Part shown: in pieces, positions 30,021-41,852 of the stretch
Numbering within the stretch: position 1 is the stretch's first letter
Layout: the number at the start of each line of letters is the position of its first letter
Assembly: GCF_023910635.1 (NCBI RefSeq)
Contig: NZ_JAAVVZ010000011.1
Location: 28,866-92,865 of the forward strand
From: Sphingorhabdus sp.
GTDB taxonomy: Bacteria > Pseudomonadota > Alphaproteobacteria > Sphingomonadales > Sphingomonadaceae
DNA: 64,000 bases
Reading direction: 5' to 3'
Position numbers and translations under genes: made by a program
Notes under the pieces: generated by a model
Told to the model about the DNA's origin: nothing
The model's database searches: none
What the model saw: the letters and a program-made list of their open reading frames with translations, nothing else

Positions 30021-30476
30021 TTACATTTGATCGAGGCCAACAAGGTCAGGCGCAACAAATGTCCGCCTGGCCTGCGCTGAAAATAATAGTTCTTTTGAAT
30101 AAAAGCGAAGCGGCAAATCTCGCGTTCCCCGCGGGGACAGCAACAATCTGTTGACCGCCTCATAAAGCGGCAGGTCGGTCGCGACTTCTGCCAAATACGC
30201 CCCCACCCCCGCAATATACACCTGCGTAATCGTTTCATGATAGCCTTGCGTGTCGTCATTCACGCCGCCGCTGGCGACGTTGTAAGCCGAAATAATTGCG
30301 GGCAGTTCGCGCTCTATATCGATATTGGCCCGATGACGCAGTAGCCAGCAGCACGCCGCCAAATGCGCCTCATGCGTCCATGCCGCACGCGGCAAAGTGG
30401 CGGCCAACAAACCCTCGCCAATGGCGACGATGGATGCATCGTCGTGAAACAAGCGAATGTCAAAACTGGTCATTTT
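30021..30476 (-). CDS. Hypothetical protein
   Basis: MTSFDIRLFHDDASIVAIGEGLLAATLPRAAWTHEAHLAACCWLLRH...; no family recognised with certainty. Confidence 0.6.
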   Translation of the reverse strand, partial: KMTSFDIRLFHDDASIVAIGEGLLAATLPRAAWTHEAHLAACCWLLRHRANIDIERELPAIISAYNVASGGVNDDTQGYHETITQVYIAGVGAYLAEVATDLPLYEAVNRLLLSPRGTRDLPLRFYSKELLFSAQARRTFVAPDLVGLDQM

Positions 30477-30511
30477 CCGGACTTCCAACTGGTCCGGCAT
30501 ATCCGGACGCG

Positions 30512-32113
30512 TTAAGCGGCTTTAGGTGCCGACTGCCTTACGCCTTCATCAACATGATCGGCAAATTGCGCGAAATTATCAATGAATTGTTGCGTCAGCT
30601 TTTGCGCGGTCACATCATATTCCGCGCCGTCGGACCATGCCGCACGAGGGTCAAGAATGCCGCTGTCGACGCCTGGCACGGCAACCGGAAATTCAAAGCC
30701 AAAGTTTGGATCCTTACGGAATTCGGCATTGTTCAGGCTGCCATCCAACGCTGCGTTCAAAAGCGCGCGCGTGGCCTTGATCGGCATGCGGCTGATGCCG
30801 GGCATCGTTGCCTTGCCACCGGTCCAGCCGGTGTTGACCAACCAGCATTGGACGTTGCCCTTGGCAATGCGCTCTTTCAACAAATTGCCATAGACGCTCG
30901 GGTGACGCGGCATGAATGGCGCGCCAAAGCAGGTGGAGAATGTCGCCTCCGGCTCCGTCACGCCAATTTCGGTCCCGGCAACACGCGCAGTATAGCCCGA
31001 AAGAAAGTGATACATCGCCTGATCAGGCGTTAACCGCGCGATGGGCGGCAACACGCCATAGGCATCAGCGGTCAGGAAAATGATCGTCTTGGGCACGGGA
31101 CCCATATTCTTTTCCGACGTGTTCGGAATAAATTCGATGGGGTACGAACCACGGCTGTTTTCGGCGAGGCTATTGTCGTCGAAATCCAATTCCCGCGTTT
31201 CCGGGTCAATGACCACATTTTCGAGCACAGTACCAAAACGCTTGGTTGTGGCGAAAATCTCCGGCTCGGCCTCTGCCGACAGGCGAATCATTTTGGCGTA
31301 GCAACCACCTTCAAAGTTGAATATAGCGGTGTCGGACCAGCCATGTTCATCATCGCCAATCAAGGTGCGGCTGGCGTCGGCAGACAAGGTAGTCTTACCG
31401 GTGCCTGACAAGCCAAAAAATACCGCAGTATGACCGTCCGCACCAATATTCGCCGAGCAATGCATCGGCATAACACCCTTTACCGGCAACAAATAATTGA
31501 GGATGCCGAACACCGACTTCTTCATTTCGCCCGCATAAGCGGTGCCGCCAATCAGGATCAGCTTTTCGGTAAAGTTGACCGCAATCACCGTCTCGCTGCG
31601 GCAACCATGGCGCGCCGGGTCCGCGCGGAAGCTTGGCAAATCGATGATGGTGTATTCGGGTTCGAAACTTGCCAATTCATGCGGCGTCGGGCGCACCAGC
31701 AGCGTCCGGATGAACAGGTTATGCCACGCAAATTCGTTGATGACGCGGACATTGACGCGATGCTCAGGCTGCGACCCGCCGAACAGGTCCGCGACGTATA
31801 ATTTGTCTTTACCGCCAAGCGCCGCAATGAAATCTGCCTTCAACGCTGCGAAATGCGCAGGATCCATGGCTACGTTGGATTTGCCCCACCAGATGCTGTT
31901 TTCGGTCTCGGCATCGCGAACGATATATTTATCCTTCGCCGAGCGGCCAGTATGCGTGCCGGTTTTGACAACAAGCGGGCCATCCTTGGCCAATATGCCT
32001 TCTGAATTGGCCAAAGCGGCCTCTACCAACGGCGCCGTGCCGAGGTTGCAAAACAGTGTCGCATCCGTGCCAAAACCCTGTTGCGAAAGTGAGATATTCA
32101 GTGGTGTCGACAT
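30512..32113 (-). CDS. pckA: Phosphoenolpyruvate carboxykinase (ATP)
   Basis: [39 protein letters not shown]. Confidence 0.96.
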   Translation of the reverse strand: MSTPLNISLSQQGFGTDATLFCNLGTAPLVEAALANSEGILAKDGPLVVKTGTHTGRSAKDKYIVRDAETENSIWWGKSNVAMDPAHFAALKADFIAALGGKDKLYVADLFGGSQPEHRVNVRVINEFAWHNLFIRTLLVRPTPHELASFEPEYTIIDLPSFRADPARHGCRSETVIAVNFTEKLILIGGTAYAGEMKKSVFGILNYLLPVKGVMPMHCSANIGADGHTAVFFGLSGTGKTTLSADASRTLIGDDEHGWSDTAIFNFEGGCYAKMIRLSAEAEPEIFATTKRFGTVLENVVIDPETRELDFDDNSLAENSRGSYPIEFIPNTSEKNMGPVPKTIIFLTADAYGVLPPIARLTPDQAMYHFLSGYTARVAGTEIGVTEPEATFSTCFGAPFMPRHPSVYGNLLKERIAKGNVQCWLVNTGWTGGKATMPGISRMPIKATRALLNAALDGSLNNAEFRKDPNFGFEFPVAVPGVDSGILDPRAAWSDGAEYDVTAQKLTQQFIDNFAQFADHVDEGVRQSAPKAA

Positions 32114-32302
32114 TAAATGCTCCGGCAAAAGTGCGAATCTAGGGCATACGTATGCACTGTGAAGACGCCGCCGGTATACGATGCATCATCGAAGGTCAAA
32201 TAGGGGACGTATCAATTTACAGGACAAAGGTTATCCACGACAGACTTCGCATAGCATGAGCAATAGATTGAACCCCTGACGTTGCCACCCTATAGTCAGA
32301 GG

Positions 32303-33010
32303 ATGAGCGCCAATATCGCCTTGGTTGATGACGACCGGAACATCCTGACCTCTGTATCTATTGCGATGCAGGCCGAAGGATATGTGACGCGGATATATTC
32401 GGACGGCGAAACTGCGTTAAAGGCGTTGATCGAAAATCCCGCAGACCTTGGTATTTTCGACATTAAAATGCCGCGCATGGACGGGCTTGAACTGCTGCGT
32501 CGGCTGCGCGAAAAAAGCGATATGCCCGTCATCTTCCTAACGTCAAAGGATGAGGAGCTGGACGAGGCACTTGGCCTCGCCATGGGCGCCGATGACTATA
32601 TAACCAAGCCATTTTCGCAACGGCTTTTGATTGCGCGGGTGAAAGCCATATTGCGACGCGCAACCTATGACAAAGTCGCTGGCAATGGCGAGGCGGAGCC
32701 CGAACCAGAACCCATGGTGCGTGGCAAGCTAGAAATGGACCCGGCACGGCACCACGTCAAATGGGACGGGAGGTCGCTTACACTTACGGTGACAGAGTTT
32801 ATGATCCTTGAGGCGCTGGCCAATCGACCGGGCGTCGTGCGCACCCGCGATCAACTCATGGACGCGGCGTATCAGGACGACGTCTATGTGGACGACCGAA
32901 CCATTGACAGCCATATCAAAAGGCTCCGGCGCAAATTCCGTGAAATTGACCCTGAATTCACCGCTATTGATACGCTTTATGGGGCCGGATATCGCTTCGC
33001 AGACAGCTGA
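32303..33010 (+). CDS. chvI: OmpR-family response regulator (ChvI)
   Basis: [37 protein letters not shown], winged-helix C-term; followed by chvG-hprK-rapZ-PTS genes. Confidence 0.9.
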   Translation: MSANIALVDDDRNILTSVSIAMQAEGYVTRIYSDGETALKALIENPADLGIFDIKMPRMDGLELLRRLREKSDMPVIFLTSKDEELDEALGLAMGADDYITKPFSQRLLIARVKAILRRATYDKVAGNGEAEPEPEPMVRGKLEMDPARHHVKWDGRSLTLTVTEFMILEALANRPGVVRTRDQLMDAAYQDDVYVDDRTIDSHIKRLRRKFREIDPEFTAIDTLYGAGYRFADS

Positions 33011-34559
33011 GCCCGCTGATCTGCAGCTGGGATGGAGCCGGGGGTTATCGCTGACCACCCGTATACTTGCCGTCAACCTCTTCGTGCTTGCTCTGCTGGG
33101 TGCCGGTCTGTTCTTCCTCGACAGCTATCGCGTCCGGTTAATTGCAGAGCGCGAAAACGCAGCCCGCGTTCAGGCCAGCTTCCTGGTATCCAGCCTGCCC
33201 CTTATCACCACGCAAAAGCGGGACGACTATATCGCCAGATTTGGTCAATTGAACCTGTCGCGGATCCGCGTTTACGACCAAGACGGAACGAAAATATTAG
33301 ACAGCTTTGCTGGCCGACAACCCACTTATGTCTTTCGCGACCCAGACAGCGAACCTTGGCCCAAAATTGCAGCACGCTGGATGGATGTCCTATTCGATTT
33401 CCTCGTCGGCGCGGCCAAGCTGGAACGCTTTGTTGAGCCTGTAGAAGATATCCCTTCCGCATGGCCAGAAATTCGCGCGGCAACGCCTTCCAAAGCCGCC
33501 TCGATGGTGCGCTTTGCGCCCGACCTGACGCACATGATTAGCGCAGCCTCAACTGCGCGCGACCGAAGCTTTACTGTGCTGACCACCGCCAATGAACGCG
33601 ACATCCGCTTGTTCGTCCGGGCAGAGCGGTTCAACGTCGGCATGTTCTTCCTTTTTGCGCTTGGCATCGGCGTTATGCTTTCCATATTTCTTGCCCGCAC
33701 CATCGTCCGTCCGTTGCGCCATCTGGCCCGCGCCGCCATAAAGGTTCGGCTTGGTCGCGCACAAGAGGTTACCGTTCCCCGCCTGCCCTCGCGCCGCGAC
33801 GAAATTGGTATGTTGGCACGTGCGCTTTCGGATATGAGCATAGCGCTTCGCCAACGGATCGACGCCACCGAAGCCTTTGCCGCCGATGTCGCGCATGAAA
33901 TTAAAAATCCGCTTGCTTCTCTGCGCTCCGCACTTGATGGCGCAGAGCGGATTGAAGACCCAAAATTGCGTAAACAATTGATGGATGTCGCAAAAGCCGA
34001 CGTACTTCGAATGGACCGCCTTATAAGCGATATTTCGGACGCCAGCCGGGTGGATTCCCAACTGGCCAAAGCGAAGTTTGAACCTATCGACCTTGGCGAC
34101 ATGATCGAGCAATTGCTTCAGGCACGCGAAGACCGGGGCAGCGACAAAGATGTCGACATTGCCTTTGCACGACCACGCCGGAAAATCGCGACAGTGATGG
34201 GTGAGGATGTCCGTCTTGAACGCATGTTGACCAACTTGATCGATAATGCGGTTTCCTTCTCACCGCCCGGAGCAGTCGTCGAAATATCCGCGACGGTTGC
34301 CGATGAAGACGTCATCATTCGGATCAGCGATGAAGGCCCGGGTGTGCCACCACAAGAGCGGGAGGCCATTTTCCGACGCTTCCACAGCGAACGGCCAGCG
34401 ACCGAGAATTTTGGTAAGCATAGCGGGCTTGGCCTCGCCATTGCGCGGACAATTATAGAGGGGCATCATGGACGCATTGCAGTACGCGACCGGGTCGATG
34501 GCAAAGGCGGGGCATGCTTCGAAATCGCCCTACCCTGCGCTGCTGCGGCAACGCTTTAA
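32979..34559 (+). CDS. chvG: Sensor histidine kinase (ChvG)
   Basis: TM segments, [26 protein letters not shown]-box, HATPase [18 protein letters not shown]. Confidence 0.9.
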   Translation: MGPDIASQTAEPADLQLGWSRGLSLTTRILAVNLFVLALLGAGLFFLDSYRVRLIAERENAARVQASFLVSSLPLITTQKRDDYIARFGQLNLSRIRVYDQDGTKILDSFAGRQPTYVFRDPDSEPWPKIAARWMDVLFDFLVGAAKLERFVEPVEDIPSAWPEIRAATPSKAASMVRFAPDLTHMISAASTARDRSFTVLTTANERDIRLFVRAERFNVGMFFLFALGIGVMLSIFLARTIVRPLRHLARAAIKVRLGRAQEVTVPRLPSRRDEIGMLARALSDMSIALRQRIDATEAFAADVAHEIKNPLASLRSALDGAERIEDPKLRKQLMDVAKADVLRMDRLISDISDASRVDSQLAKAKFEPIDLGDMIEQLLQAREDRGSDKDVDIAFARPRRKIATVMGEDVRLERMLTNLIDNAVSFSPPGAVVEISATVADEDVIIRISDEGPGVPPQEREAIFRRFHSERPATENFGKHSGLGLAIARTIIEGHHGRIAVRDRVDGKGGACFEIALPCAAAATL

Positions 34560-35032
34560 TGTCGGACATGGTGCATGGTAGCGCAGTCGCCATTGACGGG
34601 AACGGGTTGCTGTTGCTTGGGCCGTCCGGCAGCGGAAAATCAGACTTGGCGCTTCGCCTGATTGACCGCGGAGCAAAGCTGATCTGCGACGATATATTAC
34701 ACATCGAAAGCTGCAATGGTTTGCCACAACTGACCATTGCGCCAAATATAGCCGGAAAAATAGAAGTGCGTGGCATTGGGATATGTCCCATTGATTTCGT
34801 CGATTGCGCACCACTGCGCCTCATCGTACAATTCACGCAGGACGTGGACCGCATGCCGCCAGAGCATCAGAGCATAACCATAGCCGGTTACTCCGTGCCC
34901 ATGTTCAAGCTGGACCCATTTCAGGCGAGCAGCGCATTAAAGGTGGAATGGGCGCTCCGGTCGGTCATTGACGCTGGGTTGCACCCGGTGGCAAACGCCG
35001 ATGCCACGTCGAATGAAAGCGTAACAATGTGA
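34559..35032 (+). CDS. hprK: HPr kinase/phosphorylase-like protein (short alphaproteobacterial form)
   Basis: LLLGPSGSGKSDLALRLIDRGAKLICDD; stop/start overlap with chvG. Confidence 0.9.
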   Translation: MSDMVHGSAVAIDGNGLLLLGPSGSGKSDLALRLIDRGAKLICDDILHIESCNGLPQLTIAPNIAGKIEVRGIGICPIDFVDCAPLRLIVQFTQDVDRMPPEHQSITIAGYSVPMFKLDPFQASSALKVEWALRSVIDAGLHPVANADATSNESVTM

Positions 35033-35994
35033 CCCAGAACACAGCCCCCGAACCGCAGAAAATCCTGTTGATTACCGGTGTGTCCGGCGCAGGTAAGACA
35101 ACCGCGCTTAAAACGCTGGAAGACCTGGGTTGGGAAACGGTCGACAATTTCCCGATTAAGCTGGCAGGCCAGTTGCTTAAAATTCCCGCATCGGGCGGTG
35201 AAAATGGACCAAATATTCCGCTGGCGCTGGGCTTTGATAGCCGGACACGCGGTTTTGATGCCGAGGCGTTGATTCGGCAAATCAGGAAACTGCAGGCGCA
35301 AGCTAACCTTGAAATAATGACGCTGTTTTTGGATTGCGCAGGCGTCGAGATCGAGCGCCGCTACGCGGAAACCCGCCGCCGTCACCCGATGGCGCAAGAC
35401 CGGCCTGCGATGGACGGCATCGCCATTGACCGGGCCGTGATGGAGCCATTTCGCCGATGGGCGGAGGCCGTCATTGATACAAGCAAGCTGTCGGCGCATG
35501 ATTTGCAAGTCGTCATCCGCGAAAGGTTCAGCAGCGATACGTCTCTGCACTCAAATATCACGGTATCAAGCTTTGGCTTTTCGCGCGGAGTCCCGCACAA
35601 TGCCGACCTGGTATTCGACTTGCGTTTTTTACGGAACCCGCACTGGGACGGCAATTTGCGACCCCTGACGGGGTTGGATGGGGCGGTTGCCGATTATGTT
35701 GCCGCCGACCCGAAATATGATGAAGCCATGCATAAAATCCGTGACCTTCTGCGGTTCCTGCTGCCGCTCTATGACACGCAGGGTAAGGCTTATATAAATA
35801 TCGCCTTTGGGTGCACGGGTGGACGGCACCGGTCTGTCCATGTTGCCGAAACTTTTGGCGCTTGGTTGCGTGAGGATGGCTTTGCCTTGAAGGTGGCACA
35901 TCGCGATCTGACATTAAGACCGATTGACGCGCTGGAAGAGCCTGCTAACGGCGCAGACAGATTAACGTCGCGACAAGGCAGCAACATCACATGA
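35029..35994 (+). CDS. rapZ: RNase adapter RapZ / YvcJ-family nucleotide-binding protein
   Basis: ITGVSGAGKTTALKTLEDLGWETVDNFP...FGCTGGRHRSVHVAE. Confidence 0.94.
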   Translation: MTQNTAPEPQKILLITGVSGAGKTTALKTLEDLGWETVDNFPIKLAGQLLKIPASGGENGPNIPLALGFDSRTRGFDAEALIRQIRKLQAQANLEIMTLFLDCAGVEIERRYAETRRRHPMAQDRPAMDGIAIDRAVMEPFRRWAEAVIDTSKLSAHDLQVVIRERFSSDTSLHSNITVSSFGFSRGVPHNADLVFDLRFLRNPHWDGNLRPLTGLDGAVADYVAADPKYDEAMHKIRDLLRFLLPLYDTQGKAYINIAFGCTGGRHRSVHVAETFGAWLREDGFALKVAHRDLTLRPIDALEEPANGADRLTSRQGSNIT

Positions 35995-36395
35995 TCGGTT
36001 TGATTTTAGTCACGCATGGGAAACTGGCGAACGAGTTTCTTGTCGCGCTTGAACATGTTGTGGGGCCACAAAAGGACGTTGCGACCATCTGCATCGGCCC
36101 GCATGATGATATGGAAGCGCGACGCAATGAAATCGCGGCTGCTATCAAAAAAGTCGATACAGGCAAGGGCGTCATCATCCTATCCGATCTGTTCGGCGGA
36201 ACGCCTTCAAATCTCTCCATTTCCTTGCTCGATAGCGGACGCGTTGAAGTCATCGCTGGCGTGAACCTGCCCATGCTCATCCGCCTGGATAGCGCGCGCA
36301 AAAACCTGGACGTGAAAGACGCGGTCGCTGCCGCACGTGAAGCGGGACGCAAATATATCAGCGTCGCTTCTGAAGTGCTTGAAGCTTCACGATGA
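35991..36395 (+). CDS. PTS system EIIA component, mannose/fructose family
   Basis: MIGLILVTHGKLANEFLVALEHVVG...ILSDLFGGTPSN. Confidence 0.92.
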   Translation: MIGLILVTHGKLANEFLVALEHVVGPQKDVATICIGPHDDMEARRNEIAAAIKKVDTGKGVIILSDLFGGTPSNLSISLLDSGRVEVIAGVNLPMLIRLDSARKNLDVKDAVAAAREAGRKYISVASEVLEASR

Positions 36396-36670
36396 CGCGG
36401 ATTAGCCGCCCGGTCACTATCGTTAACGTAAAAGGCCTCCACGCCCGCGCCAGCGCCAAATTTGTGACGTTCGTGTCCCGCTTCCCCGAAGGGATCAGCG
36501 TTGAGGTCGAAAAGGATGGTCAATCCGTGACTGGCACGTCCATCATGGGCTTAATGATGCTGGGCGCGGCGAAGGGTAGTGAAATTATCATTCATGTCCA
36601 AGGTGAACAGGCCGAACTCGCCATTGAAAAGCTGGTTGGGTTGGTTGTCGACGGTTTTGGCGAAGATTGA
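36392..36670 (+). CDS. HPr-family phosphocarrier protein
   Basis: VTIVNVKGLHARASAKFV...SIMGLMMLGAAKGSEIII. Confidence 0.94.
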   Translation: MTRISRPVTIVNVKGLHARASAKFVTFVSRFPEGISVEVEKDGQSVTGTSIMGLMMLGAAKGSEIIIHVQGEQAELAIEKLVGLVVDGFGED

Positions 36671-37482
36671 TGCGTCGTGAAATTACCGGATTTTCCAATC
36701 CGCTATTAAAGGAAATACGCGGGCTTCGTGAAAAGAAGCTCCGTAAACGCGCTGGGCTTTTCCTTGCCGAAGGGCTGCGCATTATGACCGAAGCGCGCGA
36801 GGCGGGATTTCTTCCCGAAATGCTGTTTCGCGTTAAAGACCGACCCGTACATGACCTTGAGGTGGCTTTAGAGGCCGATGTTCTGGCCAATAAGGGCGAC
36901 GTAATTGAAACCAGCGCCGAGATCATGGCGAAACTGTCGGGCAAGGACAACGCCCAGGCCGTGGTTGGCGTCTATCGGGACCATGGGACTGCTTTGGGGG
37001 ATATAGACCGGAGCAGCGCGCCAATCTGGCTTGTGGCACAATCGATGCGTGATCCGGGTAATCTTGGCACGATGCTGCGCACGGGCGATGCCGTGGGGGC
37101 TGGCGGACTAATCCTGATCGATGATTGCACGGACCCATTTTCTGTTGAGTCCGTCCGCGCCAGCATGGGCGCAATTTTCACGCAAAAGGTCGTGCAATGC
37201 CGGTGGGAAGAATTCACCGCTTGGTTGCGGGCGGGCGCAGGCCAATTGGTCGGCACCAGCCTGCAAACCGACACCGACTATCAAGCTGCCCGCTACCACG
37301 CGCCATGCTTCATCCTGACGGGTAATGAGGCGCAGGGCCTGCCGGACGATTATGAAACCGAGTGCGACCTGCGCGTCAAAATGCCGATGCGTGGCAAGGC
37401 GGACAGCTTAAACGCGGCGGTCGCGACCGCAGTGATGGCCTATGAGGTTCTGAACCAGTTTCGGCATTCAGAAGCCGGCTAG
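36670..37482 (+). CDS. TrmH/SpoU-family RNA methyltransferase
   Basis: REITGFSNPLLKEIRGLREKKLRKRAGLFLAEG...RDPGNLGTMLRTGDAVGAGGLILID...LTGNEAQGL. Confidence 0.92.
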   Translation: MRREITGFSNPLLKEIRGLREKKLRKRAGLFLAEGLRIMTEAREAGFLPEMLFRVKDRPVHDLEVALEADVLANKGDVIETSAEIMAKLSGKDNAQAVVGVYRDHGTALGDIDRSSAPIWLVAQSMRDPGNLGTMLRTGDAVGAGGLILIDDCTDPFSVESVRASMGAIFTQKVVQCRWEEFTAWLRAGAGQLVGTSLQTDTDYQAARYHAPCFILTGNEAQGLPDDYETECDLRVKMPMRGKADSLNAAVATAVMAYEVLNQFRHSEAG

Positions 37483-37484
37483 CC

Positions 37485-38831
37485 TCAGACATTAGCTTCG
37501 CGTTGGTCCTCAATCGGTGGCGACGAAGGCGTTTCGCCATCGCCATAACGTGGCAAAGCCTCGACCATAGGAATATCTTCCAATTCACGCTTACCGGTTT
37601 CGATGTTCAAATCGGCAAATTTTCGGCCCGTTGAAATGACATTGCGTTCGAAGCTGCCGACGAATTTATTGTAGTTATTCACCGCCGACGACAGCCCGCT
37701 GCCAACCGATTTCAGATGCTGTGCGGCCACCGCAATACGGTCATACATTTCCTTACCAAGTGCCCCGATTTGCTTCGCCTCGCGCGCTAGCCCCTCTTGC
37801 TGCCAGACGCTGGCCACAGTGCGGGCAATTGCGACCAAGTTTGTTGGCGTCGCCAGCAGCACTTTCTTATCAAAGGCAAAATCCCACAATTGCGGCTCAT
37901 GCTCCAGCGCGGCCGCAAGGAAATGCTCACCGGGGACAAACATGATGACATAATCAGGCGCTTCGGAAAATTGATCCCAATAGGCCTTGCGCGATAACCC
38001 ATCGATATGGTTCTTCATCGATTGGGTGTGGCGCTTCATGGCCACAGCGCGGACATCATCGTCCACCGAATCAAATGCGTCCTGATAGTCGTTCAACGAT
38101 ACCTTGGCATCAATCACCAAGGTGCGCCCACCGGGGACATGGACGATAGCATCGGGCCGCAGTCGCAAACCATCGCCAACATCAATGCTGGTTTCGAGAT
38201 TAAAATCGACATGCTCAGACAGGCCGCAGCTTTCAAGCACATTTTTCAACTGCTGCTCACCCCAACGCCCCCGTGCCTTGGGCGCATTACGCAAAGAGTT
38301 CATCAGCCCCGACGCGACGCTCGATACGCGTTCCTGACCCAATCGCATTTCGCTGATTAACCCCTTCAGGTCGCCATAGGCTTCGGTCCGGTCCTTCTCG
38401 ATTCTGCCGACCTGCTCTTCATAAGCCTTCAGCTTCTCGCCTACCGGGCCAAGCAATTGCTTCAGCCGCTCCTCATTCTTCTCGCCGGCTTGATGGAAAC
38501 GTTCATCGGCACGTTGCAGGAACGCCGCCTGCGCTTCGCCCAATAACTTCTGCCCAATCTCGCCAAATTGGGCGGACAGGTTTTCCTTCGCATCCCCCAA
38601 CGCCGCGATCTGTTCTGCAAAGCTCCGCTCGCGTTCTTCCAAACTGGTTTCAAGCCGCGCCAAGCGGTCCTTGGCGCTATCACGTTCGACTACCACCTGA
38701 TCGAGCATAGCCCGCAACTGCGTGGTGGTTTCCTGCCCTGCTTTGCCCGTGCGGTTACCCGCAAACCAGCCAAGCAACAGTCCGCCCAACAAGGCAAAAA
38801 TCACCGCTACAATGACAATCAACGGCTCCAA
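37485..38831 (-). CDS. rmuC: DNA recombination protein RmuC
   Basis: ARGRWGEQQLKNVLESCGLSEHVDF...VIDAKVSLNDY...MFVPGEHFL. Confidence 0.92.
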   Translation of the reverse strand: MEPLIVIVAVIFALLGGLLLGWFAGNRTGKAGQETTTQLRAMLDQVVVERDSAKDRLARLETSLEERERSFAEQIAALGDAKENLSAQFGEIGQKLLGEAQAAFLQRADERFHQAGEKNEERLKQLLGPVGEKLKAYEEQVGRIEKDRTEAYGDLKGLISEMRLGQERVSSVASGLMNSLRNAPKARGRWGEQQLKNVLESCGLSEHVDFNLETSIDVGDGLRLRPDAIVHVPGGRTLVIDAKVSLNDYQDAFDSVDDDVRAVAMKRHTQSMKNHIDGLSRKAYWDQFSEAPDYVIMFVPGEHFLAAALEHEPQLWDFAFDKKVLLATPTNLVAIARTVASVWQQEGLAREAKQIGALGKEMYDRIAVAAQHLKSVGSGLSSAVNNYNKFVGSFERNVISTGRKFADLNIETGKRELEDIPMVEALPRYGDGETPSSPPIEDQREANV

Positions 38832-38885
38832 CGGCCACCTCCCAAATTAGAACGAAACTGGAACATAGCCCGTGCGGGGCGGAGG

Positions 38886-39656
38886 TCAAGTGGCTTCGGC
38901 AAAGTCCCGTCGCGACTTCTTAACCCGTGCGTAGCTCATCATGCTCAGCGGCAGCAGGGCGACGTAAAAGACGCCGACACCGATGAGCGCAACCCATGGC
39001 GCCGCGACCAAGGTTGCGGTAAACAGACCAACGACCGCCAGCGCCATGAAACGCAGGCTGCGCCGCACCTTAATCGACGACCAGCTATAGGTTGCCACAT
39101 TGGAAATCATCAACAGCGCGCACAGCAGCAACCATGGCGCAATGAAGCGGTAATCGCGCACCCAATCCGCGCCGGTTTCAAACCAGACCATCATAGGCAA
39201 CAAAGCCAGCGCCGCGCCCGGTGGCGACGGCACGCCCGTGTTAAACCCAGCGGACTTGTGCGGTTGGTTCTCGGTATCAATCTGTGCGTTAAACCGTGCC
39301 AGACGTAATGCCGCACACAGCACAAAGAATACCGATATGGTCCAGCCAAAGCGCGGCATATCCTGCATGACCCACATATATATGACCAAAGCAGGCGTGG
39401 CCCCGAAAGCAATCACGTCAGAAAGCGAATCCAGTTCAGCCCCGAAACGGCTTTCCCCCTTCAGCATCCGCGCGATACGGCCATCCATGGCGTCGAGCAC
39501 GCCAGCAATCACGATTGCGGCAACGGCATTTTCCCAACGGCCCTGCATCGCGAACCATGCACCCGACAATCCGGTACAAAGTGCAAGCGCGGTGACCGCG
39601 TTAGGCGCAAGCGCCCGCAAGGATATTCCAGGACGGGAGGACGCTACGTCCATCAA
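38886..39656 (-). CDS. pssA: CDP-diacylglycerol--serine O-phosphatidyltransferase
   Basis: [34 protein letters not shown]-alcohol phosphotransferase motif. Confidence 0.94.
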   Translation of the reverse strand: MMDVASSRPGISLRALAPNAVTALALCTGLSGAWFAMQGRWENAVAAIVIAGVLDAMDGRIARMLKGESRFGAELDSLSDVIAFGATPALVIYMWVMQDMPRFGWTISVFFVLCAALRLARFNAQIDTENQPHKSAGFNTGVPSPPGAALALLPMMVWFETGADWVRDYRFIAPWLLLCALLMISNVATYSWSSIKVRRSLRFMALAVVGLFTATLVAAPWVALIGVGVFYVALLPLSMMSYARVKKSRRDFAEAT

Positions 39657-40387
39657 TGCGCGACGGCAATCAGGTCTTGGTCAACACCGATTTCGGCGAG
39701 AACCGTTTCACCGGCAACGCAACGCTGCCCCTTGATGACGCGCGACGACGTGCCATGCGGCAAATACACATCAACGCGGCTGCCAAAACGGATCAGGCCA
39801 ACACGCTGCCCATTGGCAACACTGTCGCCTTCCTTCACAAAAGCAACGATGCGACGCGCGACCAAGCCAGCGATTTGGGTGAAACCGATGCGAACCCCAT
39901 CGCCGCGTTCCACGAGAAAATGTTGGCGTTCATTTTCTTCGCTGGCCTTATCAAGGTCGGCGTTGAGGAATTTGCCCGCGATATACACAACGCGCTTGAT
40001 GGTGCCGCGAATGGGTGTCCGGTTGATGTGAACGTCAAACACGCTCATGAAAATCGACACCCGCGTCATCGGCTGATCACCAAGACCTTCAGGCCCGCGC
40101 AGTTCAACTGGCGGAGGGACTTGTTCGATCAGCGTGACAAGCCCATCGGCGGGTGCCACAATAAACCGCTCGTCGATTGGCGTCGCACGCGCAGGGTCGC
40201 GAAAAAAGGCCAATGTCCACACGGTGACGGCCGCCATCGGCCAAGCCAGCGTTTCCCAGGCCATGAAGGCGAAAAACAGCGTTATGCCCGCGGCGATAAG
40301 TCCGAACTTGCGGCCCTCGGGATGGATGGGTGGAAACGACCATTTCGCAACCCCGGTGCCCCGGTTTGTCAATTCTTGTCTGCTCAT
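39653..40387 (-). CDS. psd: Phosphatidylserine decarboxylase
   Basis: [43 protein letters not shown]; adjacent to pssA. Confidence 0.94.
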   Translation of the reverse strand: MSRQELTNRGTGVAKWSFPPIHPEGRKFGLIAAGITLFFAFMAWETLAWPMAAVTVWTLAFFRDPARATPIDERFIVAPADGLVTLIEQVPPPVELRGPEGLGDQPMTRVSIFMSVFDVHINRTPIRGTIKRVVYIAGKFLNADLDKASEENERQHFLVERGDGVRIGFTQIAGLVARRIVAFVKEGDSVANGQRVGLIRFGSRVDVYLPHGTSSRVIKGQRCVAGETVLAEIGVDQDLIAVAH

Positions 40388-40539
40388 TTGGCTTAGCTAG
40401 GGGATGCGCCGCCATCTTACAACCTAAGATACAATTTCAGCCATTTTCAGACAATATTGGGGATGCAGTTGAACATATGGCAAACTTTGCTATGGCACCG
40501 CTCAAGTTCCCATCTCCCTAATGGAAAGCGCTTTCTGCC

Positions 40540-41760
40540 ATGGCAAAAATTAAGGTCAAAAATCCAGTCGTTGAGCTTGATGGCGACGAAATGACACGGA
40601 TCATCTGGGAATGGATTCGTGAGCGACTCATTTTGCCATATCTCGATATCGATCTGAAATATTACGACCTTGGTATGGAGTATCGCGACAAGACCAATGA
40701 TAAGGTCACCGTCGATTCCGCCAACGCAATCCGCGAATTCGGCGTCGGCGTAAAGTGCGCCACGATTACGCCAGATGAAGCGCGCGTTGAAGAATTCGGT
40801 CTTCAGAAAATGTGGAAGTCGCCCAATGGCACCATTCGCAATATTTTGGGCGGCGTGGTCTTCCGCGAGCCAATCGTCATTGATAACGTACCGCGCTTGA
40901 TCCCGGGCTGGACTGACCCAATCGTCATTGGTCGTCATGCTTTCGGTGACCAATATCGCGCTACGGATTTCCTGGTTCCCGGTCCTGGAACGCTGCGTCT
41001 TGTATGGGATGGCGATGATGGGCAGAAAATTGACGAGGAGGTTTTCCGTTACCCGTCGCCGGGCGTAGCGCTCGCGATGTACAATCTCGACGATTCCATC
41101 CGCGACTTTGCGCGTGCGTCGTTAAACTATGGCGTGACCCGGCAATGGCCGGTATATCTGTCGACTAAGAACACCATCCTGAAATATTATGATGGTCGCT
41201 TCAAGGATCTATTCCAAGAAGTGTACGAAGCCGAATTCGCGGCAAAGTTCAAGGAACTGGGCATTGTCTATGAGCACCGTTTGATCGACGATATGGTCGC
41301 ATCGGCGCTGAAATGGTCCGGCAAGTTCATCTGGGCATGTAAGAATTATGATGGTGACGTGCAGTCCGATCAAGTTGCGCAAGGTTTCGGCTCGCTTGGC
41401 CTAATGACCTCCATACTGATGACACCAGATGGCAAGACGGTTGAAGCCGAGGCCGCGCACGGCACGGTTACGCGGCATTACCGTCAGCATCAGCAAGGTA
41501 AGGCAACCTCAACCAACCCGATTGCGTCCATTTTCGCATGGACGGGCGGCCTCAAATTCCGTGGCAAGTTCGACGAAACGCCCGAAGTCACGCGCTTTGC
41601 CGAAACGCTTGAAGAAGTCTGCATTCAGACCGTTGAAGATGGCCATATGACAAAGGATCTCGCGATCCTCATCGGCCCGGATCAGGCTTGGATGACCACA
41701 GAGCAGTTTTTTGAGCAGGTACGTGCCAATCTCGAAGTGAAAATGGGCAGTTGGATGTAA
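40540..41760 (+). CDS. icd: Isocitrate dehydrogenase (NADP+)
   Basis: [50 protein letters not shown]... Confidence 0.97.
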   Translation: MAKIKVKNPVVELDGDEMTRIIWEWIRERLILPYLDIDLKYYDLGMEYRDKTNDKVTVDSANAIREFGVGVKCATITPDEARVEEFGLQKMWKSPNGTIRNILGGVVFREPIVIDNVPRLIPGWTDPIVIGRHAFGDQYRATDFLVPGPGTLRLVWDGDDGQKIDEEVFRYPSPGVALAMYNLDDSIRDFARASLNYGVTRQWPVYLSTKNTILKYYDGRFKDLFQEVYEAEFAAKFKELGIVYEHRLIDDMVASALKWSGKFIWACKNYDGDVQSDQVAQGFGSLGLMTSILMTPDGKTVEAEAAHGTVTRHYRQHQQGKATSTNPIASIFAWTGGLKFRGKFDETPEVTRFAETLEEVCIQTVEDGHMTKDLAILIGPDQAWMTTEQFFEQVRANLEVKMGSWM

Positions 41761-41784
41761 CTCCAGCGCGTTTGAATAGGTGAG

Positions 41785-41816
41785 AGCGCGGGGGGTAACT
41801 CCCGCGCTTTTTTTTT
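41785..41816 (+). terminator. Rho-independent terminator downstream of icd
   Basis: AGCGCGGG-gggtaact-CCCGCGCT followed by a T9 run. Confidence 0.9.
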
Positions 41817-41852
41817 GCCCTACCCTTTCTTTCTCATGCCCCCTGTGCGTAA

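Noticed and set aside
38568-39308. 246-aa plus-strand ORF spanning rmuC/pssA antisense
   Set aside because: Overlaps two clear minus-strand genes; Gln/Arg/His-rich translation typical of a non-coding frame.
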